Of a stretch of 64,000 bases of DNA, positions 25,693 to 34,879 are shown piece by piece. Below the pieces are notes generated by a model that made no database searches, was not told the origin of the DNA, and saw nothing but the letters and a program-made list of their open reading frames with translations. Within the stretch, counting starts at the first letter, position 1, and every line of letters begins with the position of its first letter. The stretch covers positions 1,240,001 through 1,304,000 of the forward strand of contig JAHCBC010000001.1 in the NCBI GenBank assembly GCA_019634595.1, in the 5' to 3' direction. Source of the stretch: Akkermansiaceae bacterium. Its GTDB lineage: Bacteria; Verrucomicrobiota; Verrucomicrobiia; Verrucomicrobiales; Akkermansiaceae. The translations under genes and the position numbers were made by a program.

Positions 25693-27003
25693 TCAATGAA
25701 GCTGGTGGACCAAGTCCCTGAATGCGTTGCCGCGTTGTTCGTAGCCAGTGAACTGGTCGAACGATGATGTGCCCGGTGAAAGCAGGATGGTGGAGCCATG
25801 GGGGGCGAGTTCCCTCGCCGCCTGGACCGCATCCGCCAGGGTGACGACGGACTGGCACGGAACCACCTGTGAGAAAAGATCCGCCAAAGGACGCGCGATC
25901 TGGCCAAAGGTAACGGCCGCCAGCGCCTTTTCTTTCAGAAGCGGCAGCACCGGCGTGTAGTCCAGGCCCTTTTCCTTGCCACCCGCGATGAGGATCACCG
26001 GCCGGGTCTGGGAACGCAGCGCGCTTTCCAGCGCGTGGAGGTTCGTCGCCTTGGAGTCGTTGAGATACTCCACGCCATCCAGCGTCCGGATCAGCTCGCA
26101 GCGGTGGGGCGGCGGCGCGTAGCCATGGAGGGCCTCACGCATCACATGCAGGGGGATACCCAGCGCGGCGCATGCGGCGAAGGCGGCCATCGTGTTCTCC
26201 GCATTGTGGAGGCCGCGCAGCGCGGTGTCCCTGTCGAGGTTCACCACGACCTCCCCTTTGAAGGTGATCTCGCGCCCATCGGAGAACCATTCCGTCCCCG
26301 GCTCCGTCGTGGAAAAACTGACGATGCGTGGGGAGATGGCGGGCAGATCCTCCCCCGTGCGGACCACCGCGGTGTCCTCCGGCATCTGGTTCTCGAAAAT
26401 CCTCAGCTTGGCAGCACGGTAGGCCTCCACCGTCGGGTAGCGGTCCATGTGGTCCGGCGCGAAGTTCAGCCAGATGGACACCACCGGATGCAGCGTGCGG
26501 ATCGTCTCCAGTTGGAACGAACTCAGTTCCAGGGAAACCACCGCAGGCGGCTTCGCCGTGAGGATGACCTCCGCGAATGGCACGCCGTAGTTGCCGCAGG
26601 CCACGCCATCCAGACCGGCATGCGCCAGGATGCGGGCCACCAGTTCCGTGGTCGTGGTCTTTCCGTTGGTCCCGGTGATCGCGATGATGCGTCCGGTGAA
26701 ATACCTGGCCGCCAGTTCCACCTCGCCGATCACCTCACCGCTGTTGGCGGAAAACGCGGCGACGTAGCTGCCATAGGTGTCGATTCCCGGACTGACGACC
26801 AGCAGATCGGAAACGACCGCACGGCCTTTTTCCTCCGTCGCTTCCGGGTGGATCTCCACGCCCTCCGGCATGCCGGAGAAAGCCGCCGCCCCCGCCGTGT
26901 CCCACACGCTCACCCGTGCGCCCTCGCGCAATGCGAGCGCGGCGGCAGCGCGGCCGCTGCGGCCGGCACCGAGGATGGCGACATGTTTTCCGGAGAGACT
27001 CAT
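25693..27003 (-). CDS. murD: UDP-N-acetylmuramoyl-L-alanine--D-glutamate ligase
   Basis: 436 residues. N-terminal Rossmann domain (HVAILGAGRSGRAAAALAL), central Mur ligase ATPase domain (ITGTNGKTTTTELVARIL; later YLNDSKATNLHALESAL) and C-terminal ligase domain ending SPGTSSFDQFTGYEQRGNAF, the typical MurD tail. It adds D-glutamate to UDP-MurNAc-L-Ala in the cytoplasm. Start 4 bp from the mraY stop, so co-transcribed and probably coupled. Confidence 0.97.
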   Translation of the reverse strand: MSLSGKHVAILGAGRSGRAAAALALREGARVSVWDTAGAAAFSGMPEGVEIHPEATEEKGRAVVSDLLVVSPGIDTYGSYVAAFSANSGEVIGEVELAARYFTGRIIAITGTNGKTTTTELVARILAHAGLDGVACGNYGVPFAEVILTAKPPAVVSLELSSFQLETIRTLHPVVSIWLNFAPDHMDRYPTVEAYRAAKLRIFENQMPEDTAVVRTGEDLPAISPRIVSFSTTEPGTEWFSDGREITFKGEVVVNLDRDTALRGLHNAENTMAAFAACAALGIPLHVMREALHGYAPPPHRCELIRTLDGVEYLNDSKATNLHALESALRSQTRPVILIAGGKEKGLDYTPVLPLLKEKALAAVTFGQIARPLADLFSQVVPCQSVVTLADAVQAARELAPHGSTILLSPGTSSFDQFTGYEQRGNAFRDLVHQLH

Positions 27004-27006
27004 GGT

Positions 27007-28242
27007 TCAGGCGATCTTGAGAAGGGCGAGACCGAACAGCGCGAGCATGATGGAGATGATCCAGAAGCGGATGATCACCTGGCTTTCATGCCAGCCCAGC
27101 AGTTCGAAATGGTGGTGGATGGGCGACATCCTGAAGATGCGCTTCTTGCGGAGCTTGAAGCTGCCCACCTGCAGGATCACGGACATGGCCTCCATCACGA
27201 ACACGCCGCCGATGATGATGAGCAGCAGCTCCTGCTTCGTACAGATGGCCGCGGTGCCGAGCGCGCCGCCGATGGCGAGCGAACCGGTGTCACCCATGAA
27301 AACCTTCGCCGGGTGGCAGTTGAACCACAGGAACCCGAAGCCCGCGCCGACCAGTCCGACGAGGAACACCGCCAGCTCGCTGATGTAGCGGTTGTGAGGG
27401 ATGACGAGATACTCCGCCGCCATATAGAAGTGCCCGGCGAGGTAGGCCAGCACCGCGTAGGACAGCGCCACGGAGATGGTGCAGCCGGTGGCCAGGCCAT
27501 CCAGACCGTCCGTCAGGTTGACGGCGTTCGAGCAACCGATGATGACGAAGGCGAAGAACGGAATGATCAGCCAGCCGATGTCGATGATCGGCTCCTTGAT
27601 CAATGGGAAGGAGATCGAGCCAATCCCGATGGGGGCGATACTACCGGTCTCCTTTGCCTTGCCCAGGTAGTAGCCTGCCTGGCCATTGGCGAGTTGCTCC
27701 GCGGTGGCACCAAAGCCGGAGATCTCCGGCTTGAAGAAGATGAACGTCGCCGCGACAAGCGCGATGACGAGCTGCCAGAACAGTTTCTGCCGGCTGCTCA
27801 GGCCGTCGGACTTCTTCTCCTTCACCTTCTTGTAGTCGTCACAGAAACCCAGCAGGCCGCAGGCCGCCATGGTGCACGCGCAGACCGCGACGAAGGGATT
27901 GAACGGACGGGCGCAAATAAAGGTGGCGATGAGCACGCTGCCCAGGATGAGCACGCCGCCCATCGTCGGCGTGCCGATCTTTCCACCGTGCAGTTCCGCG
28001 AGCCTGTGGACCTCCGCCGCATTGCGGATCGGTTGGCCCAGTTTCATCGAGATCAGCTTCCGGATCACCCGCGGGCCAAAGATGATGGAAAGCAGGAACG
28101 AAAGTATTCCAGCGCAGGCCGCGCGGAAGGTCACGTATTGGAAAAGGTTCAGGAATGAGAAGGTGTACGCCCAGCCCTGTTGGCCGGAGGCGCGCTCGGC
28201 TTCAAAGGCCTGGTACCAGAAATCGTAGATTGCGGGGAGCAT
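27007..28242 (-). CDS. mraY: Phospho-N-acetylmuramoyl-pentapeptide-transferase
   Basis: 411 residues, about ten to eleven membrane helices. MraY signatures are present: GTPTMGGVLIL, DDYKKVK, the catalytic-loop NAVNLTDGLDGLA, FMGDTGSLAIGG and the C-terminal MSPIHHHFELLGWHES. It moves phospho-MurNAc-pentapeptide from UDP to undecaprenyl phosphate, forming lipid I. It is longer than the 360-residue E. coli form because of an N-terminal extension and an insertion near residues 145-185. Its ATG overlaps the murF stop by one base. Confidence 0.97.
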   Translation of the reverse strand: MLPAIYDFWYQAFEAERASGQQGWAYTFSFLNLFQYVTFRAACAGILSFLLSIIFGPRVIRKLISMKLGQPIRNAAEVHRLAELHGGKIGTPTMGGVLILGSVLIATFICARPFNPFVAVCACTMAACGLLGFCDDYKKVKEKKSDGLSSRQKLFWQLVIALVAATFIFFKPEISGFGATAEQLANGQAGYYLGKAKETGSIAPIGIGSISFPLIKEPIIDIGWLIIPFFAFVIIGCSNAVNLTDGLDGLATGCTISVALSYAVLAYLAGHFYMAAEYLVIPHNRYISELAVFLVGLVGAGFGFLWFNCHPAKVFMGDTGSLAIGGALGTAAICTKQELLLIIIGGVFVMEAMSVILQVGSFKLRKKRIFRMSPIHHHFELLGWHESQVIIRFWIISIMLALFGLALLKIA

Positions 28243-29609
28243 CAGTTGTTACGGGGAAATGCGGCGTTCATCACCTTCTCGACGGTGGCGGAGCGGCTGC
28301 CCTTGAAGAGCACGGCGTCGCCGGGCTTTGCCTCGCGCGACAGCCAGTCGGCGGCCTCCGCCAGATCCTGGAAATGCGGGGCATCCCCCGCTCCGGCGGC
28401 GATGCCCTCGGCACCCTGGCCGACGGCGATGACGGTGAGTCTTTTCGAAGCGGCCAGTTCGCCGGTCTTCAGGTGCGCGGCGGGCGCGTGCGGACCAAGC
28501 TCGCCCATCCGGCCGAGGACGATGATGCGGCGCGCTCCGTTCGTCACGGGGGTGTCCGCCAGTGTATCGATGGCCGCGGCCATGGATTCCGGGTTCGCGT
28601 TGTAGGTGTCGTCGATGACCTTGATGCCCCCGTAGTCATAGCTGCGCAGGCGGCCTCCGGTCAGCACCGCTCCGGAAAGACCGGCGGCGATCTCCTGCGC
28701 TGTGAGGCCCAGCTTCCAGCCCACACCGGCGGCGAGCAGCGCGTTGGTCACCATGTGGCGGCCCGGCACCGGCAGGGAAACCGGCACAGGTTCCAGTCCA
28801 TGGATCACCAATGAGAAGCGCGTGCCGTCCGCGTCGAAGTGCAGATCCTCCGCACGCACCTGGCCGCGGCCATTCCCCACCGGGATGATGGTCGCGCGCG
28901 TGCGCTGGCGGAAGTAGTCATTGAAATCACAGCACGCGGGCAGGAACAGCTTCCCGTCCGCTGGCAGCGCCCGCGCCAGCGTCCCCTTCTCTTCCGCGAT
29001 GGCTTCACGGGAACCGAGATACTCGATGTGGGCCGTGCCGATGTTGGTGATGATGCCGTACTTCGGCCGGGCGATCTCACACAGCGGGGCGATCTCCCCG
29101 GAGTGGTTCATGCCCATCTCCCACACGGCGGCGGTGTGTTCCTCCGTGGTGGAGAGCACCGTCAGCGGCACGCCGATGTGATTGTTCAGGTTCCCCACCG
29201 TAGCGGAGACGTTGAAGCCCTGGGAAAGGACGGCTTTGGTGAAATCCTTCGTGCTGGTCTTGCCGTTGGAGCCGGTGATGGCCACCACCGGGATGTCGAG
29301 TTGCTTCCTCCACCAGTGGGCGAGGATCTGCAGCGCGAGCAGGGTGTCCTTCACCTCGATGACGGCACAACCGGCGGGCACCTCACCGCTCCACGCATGG
29401 ACCACGGCCACGGACGCACCGTCCCGCAGCGCCTGCTCCGCGAACCGGTCGCCGTCGAAGTTCTCCCCCCTCAGTGCGAAGAAAGCGGCCCCCGGCTTCA
29501 GCTTGCGGGTGTCCGTCGAAACACCGGCCGATGCGAGCGCGGCAGGATCTCCCGCGGCAACCTGGGTGCCGAGGATCCGCGCAATCTCGCTGGCGGTCAG
29601 GGGTTTCAT
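28242..29609 (-). CDS. murF: UDP-N-acetylmuramoyl-tripeptide--D-alanyl-D-alanine ligase
   Basis: 455 residues. Mur ligase layout: N-terminal UDP-binding domain (VSTDTRKLKPGAAFFALRGENFDG), central ATPase domain with ITGSNGKTSTKDF and later YNANPESMAAAIDTL, and C-terminal domain ending with LFKGSRSATVEKVM. YNANPxSM is typical of MurF. It joins D-Ala-D-Ala to the UDP-MurNAc-tripeptide. The start overlaps the murE stop by four bases (ATGA). Confidence 0.97.
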   Translation of the reverse strand: MKPLTASEIARILGTQVAAGDPAALASAGVSTDTRKLKPGAAFFALRGENFDGDRFAEQALRDGASVAVVHAWSGEVPAGCAVIEVKDTLLALQILAHWWRKQLDIPVVAITGSNGKTSTKDFTKAVLSQGFNVSATVGNLNNHIGVPLTVLSTTEEHTAAVWEMGMNHSGEIAPLCEIARPKYGIITNIGTAHIEYLGSREAIAEEKGTLARALPADGKLFLPACCDFNDYFRQRTRATIIPVGNGRGQVRAEDLHFDADGTRFSLVIHGLEPVPVSLPVPGRHMVTNALLAAGVGWKLGLTAQEIAAGLSGAVLTGGRLRSYDYGGIKVIDDTYNANPESMAAAIDTLADTPVTNGARRIIVLGRMGELGPHAPAAHLKTGELAASKRLTVIAVGQGAEGIAAGAGDAPHFQDLAEAADWLSREAKPGDAVLFKGSRSATVEKVMNAAFPRNN

Positions 29610-31105
29610 CGTTGGTCTGCGATGGATTGGGCGCGGTCGCGCAACGCCTTGGAGGCGTGCTTGCGGTCGTCGAAGTCGATCGTCTTGTCGGCGAACTGCT
29701 GGTAGGGCTCGTGGCCCTTGCCCGCGATGAGGATGATGTCGCCGGAGCGGGAGGCCTGGACGGCGAAGGCGATGGCCTCCGCGCGGTCCGGGATGCTGCG
29801 GTGCGTCTTGCCCCCGACACCGGCCTCGATGTCCTTGATGATGGCGAGCGGATCTTCCGAACGCGGATTGTCCGAGGTGATGATGAGTGCGTCGCTGTGG
29901 AGCGCGGCGGCCTCCGCCATCAGCGGGCGCTTCTTCTTGTCCCGGTCCCCGCCGCAGCCGAAGACGGTGATGAGGTGGCGCGGGTTCAGCTCCTTGATGG
30001 TGCGGCAGGCGTTTTCCAGCGCGTCCGGCGTGTGGGCGTAGTCCACGAAGACGGTGGCCCCGCCCGCGTTTCCGACATACTCCATGCGGCCCGGAACCTG
30101 CGGGGACTCCGCGAGCGCGGCGATGGCCTCACGCGGGCGGATGCCACAGGCGCTGGCCGCGGCGATGGCGGCGAGGAGATTGTAGGCGTTGAACCGGCCG
30201 ATGAGCGGCGTGCGGACGAGGTAGGATTTCCCCTTCGCCGTCAGCTCGAACTCCATGCCCTTCGCGCTCTGGCGGAGGTTGTTCGCACGGAAGTCACAAT
30301 GGACGCCGAAGCCGAAGCGGATGACCGGCAGCTTGCCCTCCAGGCTCTCCACCAGCTCCGCGCCGTACGCGTCATCGAAATTCACCACCGCCACCGGCTT
30401 CTTGCCGAGAGGGTCCGCGGCCAGATCCAGGAACCACCGCTGCTTCGCCTCGAAATAGGCGTCCAGCGTGCCGTGGTAGTCCAGATGATCCTGCGTGAGA
30501 TTCGTGAAAACCGCGGCGTCGAATCCGACACTGCCGACCCGGCTCTGGTGGATGCCATGCGAGGAAACCTCCATCGCGACGCCACGGCAGCCGTTGTCCC
30601 GCATGCGGGAGAACAGCCCGGAAAGCTCGATCGAACCGGGCGTGGTGTGCTTCGCCGTTTCCACTTTCTCTCCGTCATCCGTCACGATGGTGCCGAGCAG
30701 GCCCGCACGGTGCCAGACGGTCTTCATGATGTGGTGGATGAGGAAGGTGGTCGTGGTCTTGCCATTCGTGCCGGTCACACCGGCAAGGGCGAAGTCCTTC
30801 CAGGGATGTCCGGAGAACTCCGAGGCGATGGCGGCCACCGCCTTCCGGCTGTTGGGCACATGCAGCCAGGTGGCCGGACCCGCGTAGTCCGCGGGAGGAG
30901 CGGCCTCCGAAAGGATCGCCGCCGCACCGCCTTCGATGGCGGCCGGGATGAACTGGTGGCCATCGGTCGTCGTGCCACGGATCGCCGCGAACAGGACGCC
31001 GGGCCGGATCTCCCGGGAGGATGCGGTGATGGACTGGATCTCCACGTCGAGCGACCCGGTCGGGGTCACTTTGGAAAGGCAGGAAATGAGGTCGCGGAGG
31101 ATCAT
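29606..31105 (-). CDS. murE: UDP-MurNAc-L-alanyl-D-glutamate--2,6-diaminopimelate ligase
   Basis: 499 residues with ITASSREIRPGVLFAAI (UMP-binding region), GTNGKTTTTFLIH (P-loop) and TSDNPRSEDP. The DNPR tetrapeptide is the established mark of meso-diaminopimelate-specific MurE, so the organism is predicted to have DAP-type cross-linked peptidoglycan. Overlaps of four bases with both ftsI upstream and murF downstream show tight coupling. Confidence 0.97.
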   Translation of the reverse strand: MILRDLISCLSKVTPTGSLDVEIQSITASSREIRPGVLFAAIRGTTTDGHQFIPAAIEGGAAAILSEAAPPADYAGPATWLHVPNSRKAVAAIASEFSGHPWKDFALAGVTGTNGKTTTTFLIHHIMKTVWHRAGLLGTIVTDDGEKVETAKHTTPGSIELSGLFSRMRDNGCRGVAMEVSSHGIHQSRVGSVGFDAAVFTNLTQDHLDYHGTLDAYFEAKQRWFLDLAADPLGKKPVAVVNFDDAYGAELVESLEGKLPVIRFGFGVHCDFRANNLRQSAKGMEFELTAKGKSYLVRTPLIGRFNAYNLLAAIAAASACGIRPREAIAALAESPQVPGRMEYVGNAGGATVFVDYAHTPDALENACRTIKELNPRHLITVFGCGGDRDKKKRPLMAEAAALHSDALIITSDNPRSEDPLAIIKDIEAGVGGKTHRSIPDRAEAIAFAVQASRSGDIILIAGKGHEPYQQFADKTIDFDDRKHASKALRDRAQSIADQR

Positions 31106-33039
31106 TGGTTATTGGAACTGGCCAACGGGGGTGAGACGGGTTCGGTGGGCTTCAAATTCATGTGGATCGCCGCCCGGGCGGCGATCTTGCTGAAGGCGGG
31201 TGCGGACACATTGCCGCCGGCCACGCTGGAAATCTCCCCGTGGGGCTGGGGTTCATCAATGATCACGGCACAGACGAAGGCGGGATCATCCGCCGGCATC
31301 ATTCCGATGAAGGAGGTGATCTTGCGCGTCAGATCATAGCCGCCACCCGGCTTGTGCTTTCTCGCGGTGCCGGTCTTGCCCGCCACCTTGAATCCCACGA
31401 CGGCGGCGCGGGTCGCAGTCCCGCCTTTTTCCGTCACCTTGGTGAGGGCGGCGCGCATTTTCTTCGCGGTCGCCGGTTTGATGACTTCGTTGACCACCTC
31501 GGCGCCGAACTCCTGGATGGGAGTGCCGTCATTGGCCACCAGCGCCTTCACGATCTTCGGTTTGCGCAGCTTCCCGTCACCGGCGATGACCGAGTAGGCG
31601 GCGGTCATCTGCAGCGGAGTGACCGCCGTGGCATAGCCATAGCAGGCGCGGGAAAAGTCCGTCGGGTTGCCGGTGTTGCGGACGTAGCCCCTGCTCTCGT
31701 CACTCAGCAGGATGCCCGTTTTCTTTGCGAAACCCCAACGGTCCATGTAGTCATAGAAACGCTTCATACCCACCTGGCGGGCCAGCTTGTAGGTTCCGAT
31801 GTTGTTGGACTTGAGAAGGATCCCCTCGAAGGTGAGCTGGCCCGCCGGATGTTCATCCGTCACTTTCACGGAGCCGTCGATGAAAACGCCGTTGTGGCAG
31901 AAAATGGACGTCTGCGGCGTGACCAGACCTTCGTTCAGCGCGGCGGATGCGGCGATGATCTTGATCGTGGAACCCGGCTCGTAGGTCGTCTGGATGGCGT
32001 AGTTCCAGCTCGCCTCGGCGATGTTCTGCTTGTGGTTGAGATCGAAATGCGGGCGGTTCGCCATCGCGAGCACCTCACCGGTCTTCGGGTCCATCATGAT
32101 GATGGTGCCGGTCTTGGTCTTGAACTCGGTGAGGCAGGCATCCAGTTCCTCCTCGACGATGGCCTGCAGGCCCATGTCCAGGGTGAGCTGCGCGTTCCAC
32201 CCCGACTTCGGCGGATTGATGCTGCCGGAGTTCCCCGGGACCACCAGGCCCCGCGCGTCCCGCTTGTGCTTGCGCCAACCATCGCGGCCCGCGAGGTATT
32301 CCTCGAGCGCTTTCTCGATGCCGAAACGCCCGACCACGCTGGTCTTTGTCTTGCCATCGTCGTCCGTCTTCTCCACCTCACCGGTGTAGCCGATCAGGTG
32401 GGTGGCCATGTTCGGCGTGGTGTACCAACGCTTGATCGAGCTTTCGAACTCGAAGCCCTGGAGCCAGTTCTGCTCCACCGCCTCACGCAGCTGATCCGCC
32501 ACATCCTCCGGCAGGTCTTTGGCGATGGGCAGCCACTTGCCTTTCGACTTCTCGATCTTTTCCCGCATCTCATCCCGGCGCATGCCGAGCGGCCGGGCGA
32601 GGATGCCGACGGCGGCGGAAAGGTGCTGCTGCACGATGACCTCCGGGGTTTCCCGGTAACGGGAGAGGATCTCCCCGCGGATGCCGTTGATCAGCTTCCG
32701 GCGGTCGCTCTCCGGCAGTTTGTCCCAGCCGGGGGTTGTCGAGCAGGCTTCCTGATAGGCCAGGCCGTAGGCCGCCAGCTTCGGGTCGTTGAGGTGGTTC
32801 TTGTCCACGAAGACGGTGGCGACCGGGATACTTTTCGCCAGGGGTTCCTCATGGCGGTCCACGATCATGCCGCGCGTGCCGGGCAGGCGCTCCGTCCGCT
32901 GGAACGCCTTCGCGGAGCTTTCCGCGTAGCGCTGGCGGTTCACCAACTGGATCTGGACCAACCTCGCGGACAGGGCGCTGAGTCCGGTCACAAGGACCAG
33001 GCACAGGACGATGCTGCGGTTCTGGAAACTACGGTTCAC
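31102..33039 (-). CDS. ftsI: Class B penicillin-binding protein, FtsI/PBP3 type
   Basis: 645 residues. A short cytoplasmic tail and one membrane helix (about 8-25), a PBP dimerisation domain beginning RLPGTRGMIVDRHEEPLA, and a transpeptidase domain. The catalytic triad is complete: STIK (serine near residue 355), SNN (in LLKSNNIGTYKLA) and KTG (in VAGKTGTARKHKPGG). It cross-links septal peptidoglycan and normally pairs with FtsW. There is no PASTA domain. The start codon is GTG; the stop overlaps the murE start. The segment after residue 100 is longer than in E. coli FtsI. Confidence 0.95.
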   Translation of the reverse strand: MNRSFQNRSIVLCLVLVTGLSALSARLVQIQLVNRQRYAESSAKAFQRTERLPGTRGMIVDRHEEPLAKSIPVATVFVDKNHLNDPKLAAYGLAYQEACSTTPGWDKLPESDRRKLINGIRGEILSRYRETPEVIVQQHLSAAVGILARPLGMRRDEMREKIEKSKGKWLPIAKDLPEDVADQLREAVEQNWLQGFEFESSIKRWYTTPNMATHLIGYTGEVEKTDDDGKTKTSVVGRFGIEKALEEYLAGRDGWRKHKRDARGLVVPGNSGSINPPKSGWNAQLTLDMGLQAIVEEELDACLTEFKTKTGTIIMMDPKTGEVLAMANRPHFDLNHKQNIAEASWNYAIQTTYEPGSTIKIIAASAALNEGLVTPQTSIFCHNGVFIDGSVKVTDEHPAGQLTFEGILLKSNNIGTYKLARQVGMKRFYDYMDRWGFAKKTGILLSDESRGYVRNTGNPTDFSRACYGYATAVTPLQMTAAYSVIAGDGKLRKPKIVKALVANDGTPIQEFGAEVVNEVIKPATAKKMRAALTKVTEKGGTATRAAVVGFKVAGKTGTARKHKPGGGYDLTRKITSFIGMMPADDPAFVCAVIIDEPQPHGEISSVAGGNVSAPAFSKIAARAAIHMNLKPTEPVSPPLASSNNQ

Positions 33040-33042
33040 GGA

Positions 33043-33390
33043 TCAGGGAACGGCTGCGGTGGCGGAGACGCTGTGGCGTGGCGGAGGCACCGGGTCAACT
33101 TCTTCCACAACGAGAAGCGGGATCTGGCGCAGGGTGGAGGAGTTCTCCTTCAGGCGTTCGGAAATCGCATAACGGTGGAGCAGCAGGTCGGAGCGGCAGG
33201 TGATGATCTGCATGTCCACTTGGTACTGGCCGATGCGGCGCTCGATCGCATCAATCTCCCGGGCGATCTGGACCTGCCGGTTCTTGTAGTAGGCATGCAG
33301 CACTCCTCCGGCCGCGGCGATGGCGAGGCCGAGGATGATGGCGAAAAAGACCGATCCGTGGTGGCGGGGTGCGGATTTGCGGCGGTTCAT
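33043..33390 (-). CDS. Small bitopic membrane protein in the ftsL position
   Basis: 115 residues: basic start (MNRRKSAPRHHG), one membrane helix (about 13-32), then a helical stretch with coiled-coil character (YKNRQVQIAREIDAIERRIGQYQVDMQ) and a Pro-rich tail. Topology, size and place between rsmH and ftsI are those of FtsL, the division protein that forms a coiled coil with FtsB/DivIC and activates FtsWI. Sequence similarity to FtsL is always weak, so the call rests on context. It overlaps rsmH by four bases and is 3 bp from ftsI. Confidence 0.7.
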   Translation of the reverse strand: MNRRKSAPRHHGSVFFAIILGLAIAAAGGVLHAYYKNRQVQIAREIDAIERRIGQYQVDMQIITCRSDLLLHRYAISERLKENSSTLRQIPLLVVEEVDPVPPPRHSVSATAAVP

Positions 33391-34340
33391 GGGTTGGGGG
33401 CCAAAAGCTGTGCAACCCGCAGCTTGGCGCTGCGGGCTCGCGGGTTCAGGGAGATTTCAGCAGCGGTGGGGGCGATCGCTTTTCTGGAGAGGAGCCGGAA
33501 CTGGTAATCCGGATTCGGCCTCGGCTCCGGCCACCCCGGCTCATCCAGGAATGCCGTGGAGCGGTGTTTCAGGAACCGCTTCACCATCCTGTCCTCGAGG
33601 CTGTGGAAAGTGATGATACAAAGCCTGCCCCCCGGTTTGAGAACGGAAGGAGCGGCTTCGAGGGCGGCGGCGAGGGATTCCAACTCCTCGTTCACCGCCA
33701 TCCGGATGGCTTGGAAAGCGCGGGTCGCCGGATGGGTGCGGCCGTGGCGGCCGATGGTCTGTTCGATGTAACCTGCCAGATCCAGCGTGGTGGTGAACGG
33801 ACGGACCGCACGGCGTTTCACGATCGCGGAAGCGATGCGGCGCGCCTTCGGTTCCTCGCCGAACTCGAAGAAGATCTTCACCAGGTCCGCTTCCGGCCAG
33901 GCGTTCACCACATCCGCCGCCGTACGCGGGCTGGACGGCCCCATCCGCATGTCCAGCGGGCCGTCCTTCTGGAAGGAGAAACCGCGCTCGGCGGAATCCA
34001 GTTGGCGGGAGGAAACGCCCAGATCCATCAACAGCACATCCGCCAGATCCCCGGACTGGATGGCGGGGGAATCGATGACCTTGGAGAAGTTCCCTTCCCA
34101 CCAGGTGAAGCGGGCGCCGAACGCCGCAAGGCGGGCACGCGCATGGGCGAGCGCCTCCGGATCCCGGTCAACACCCATCACACGGGCGCCGGCCTTCAGG
34201 AACAGCTCGCTGTGGCCGCCTCCCCCGAGGGTGCCGTCGATGACGAAGGTGTCCGGACCCGCGCCGGACCACTCCACCACCTCATCCGGCAGAACCGGGA
34301 GATGGTATCCGCCGTCTGAGCGGGCTTCCGCCGCGCTCAT
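33387..34340 (-). CDS. rsmH: 16S rRNA (cytosine(1402)-N(4))-methyltransferase
   Basis: 317 residues starting MSAAEARSDGGYHLPVLPDEV. RsmH hallmarks: HLPVLPDEVVEW, VIDGTLGGGGHSELFL (SAM motif), GVDRDPEALAHAR, LMDLGVSSRQLDSAERGFSFQKDGPLDMRM, and LCIITFHSLEDRMVK near the C-terminus. It methylates N4 of C1402 in 16S rRNA. The frame stays open for another 510 bp upstream, but that sequence is the duplicated intergenic repeat, so the ATG at 34340 is preferred. Confidence 0.96.
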   Translation of the reverse strand: MSAAEARSDGGYHLPVLPDEVVEWSGAGPDTFVIDGTLGGGGHSELFLKAGARVMGVDRDPEALAHARARLAAFGARFTWWEGNFSKVIDSPAIQSGDLADVLLMDLGVSSRQLDSAERGFSFQKDGPLDMRMGPSSPRTAADVVNAWPEADLVKIFFEFGEEPKARRIASAIVKRRAVRPFTTTLDLAGYIEQTIGRHGRTHPATRAFQAIRMAVNEELESLAAALEAAPSVLKPGGRLCIITFHSLEDRMVKRFLKHRSTAFLDEPGWPEPRPNPDYQFRLLSRKAIAPTAAEISLNPRARSAKLRVAQLLAPNP

Positions 34341-34705
34341 GGAAATTTCCGATGGCCGCGCCGACAACCAGCCAGAAGCGGCGCGGACCATCGTTTTGAA
34401 AAGCGCTGGAAACTCTGTCCCGAGAGATTTCCGACGCCCAGCCTGGAAAGATTCCGGACGCCGCGCCGACAACCAGCCAGGAGCGGTGCGGACATCCGAT
34501 GAATTGGCAACCCGTCCCGCTGTCCCAAGCGGCGCGGCCTGCCGTGCGATGAAAATTTCCGATGGCCGCGCCAACAACCAGCCAGAAGCGGCGCGGACCA
34601 TCGTTTTGAAAAGCGTTGGAAACTCTGTCCCGAGAGATTTCCGACGCCCAGCCAGGAAAAGTTCCGGACGCCGCGCCGACAACCAGCCAGGAGCGGTGCG
34701 GACGT
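34341..34705. repeat. Tandemly duplicated repeat unit between mraZ and rsmH
   Basis: Two nearly identical blocks of about 155 bp (34341-34497 and 34551-34707) are offset by exactly 210 bp. Each holds two versions of a shorter inverted element: type A at 34354 and 34564 (GGCCGCGCC...GGCGCGGACC) and type B at 34457 and 34667 (CCGCGCCGACAACCAGCC followed by AGGAGCGGTGCGG), giving the order A-B-A-B. All share the core CAACCAGCCAG. The stem CCGCGCC/GGCGCGG makes each a REP-like hairpin. Because 210 is a multiple of three, one frame stays open through both copies and creates a false extension of rsmH. Confidence 0.85.
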
Positions 34706-34768
34706 CCGTATGGGTCGCCACGGTGGCTCCTGTCCCGAGGAGGCCGCCGCAGCGCATTGAAAATGTTC

Positions 34769-34835
34769 CCAACTCCGGCGCCCGCGCGCCAGGGGCGGTG
34801 GCCACATGGTGGACCGCGTCGAACGCCGGAGTTGG
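34769..34835. repeat. 12-bp inverted repeat downstream of mraZ
   Basis: CCAACTCCGGCG (34769-34780) and CGCCGGAGTTGG (34824-34835) are exact complements with a 43-base GC-rich loop. They lie 45 bp after the mraZ stop in the direction of transcription. There is no T run, so it may attenuate or stabilise the transcript rather than end it. Confidence 0.65.
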
Positions 34836-34879
34836 TGGGGTGAACAGCATTGCTGCCGTGGGTGTGGTGTGGGTGAGAT

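Noticed and set aside
26035..33507. Long plus-strand frames (707 and 781 codons) across the mur and fts genes
   Set aside because: They are antisense to murD/mraY/murE/ftsI, which have all their signature motifs. No ribosome binding site or domain supports the opposite frames.
34341..34705. CRISPR-like array upstream of rsmH
   Set aside because: There are only four partial repeats of two alternating types, the long blocks themselves are duplicated, spacers are not unique, and no cas gene is near.
34341..34850. An extended RsmH of 487 residues starting at 34850
   Set aside because: The added 170 residues are translated intergenic repeats (the same 70-codon block twice). RsmH from other bacteria begins close to the HLPVLPDEV motif.
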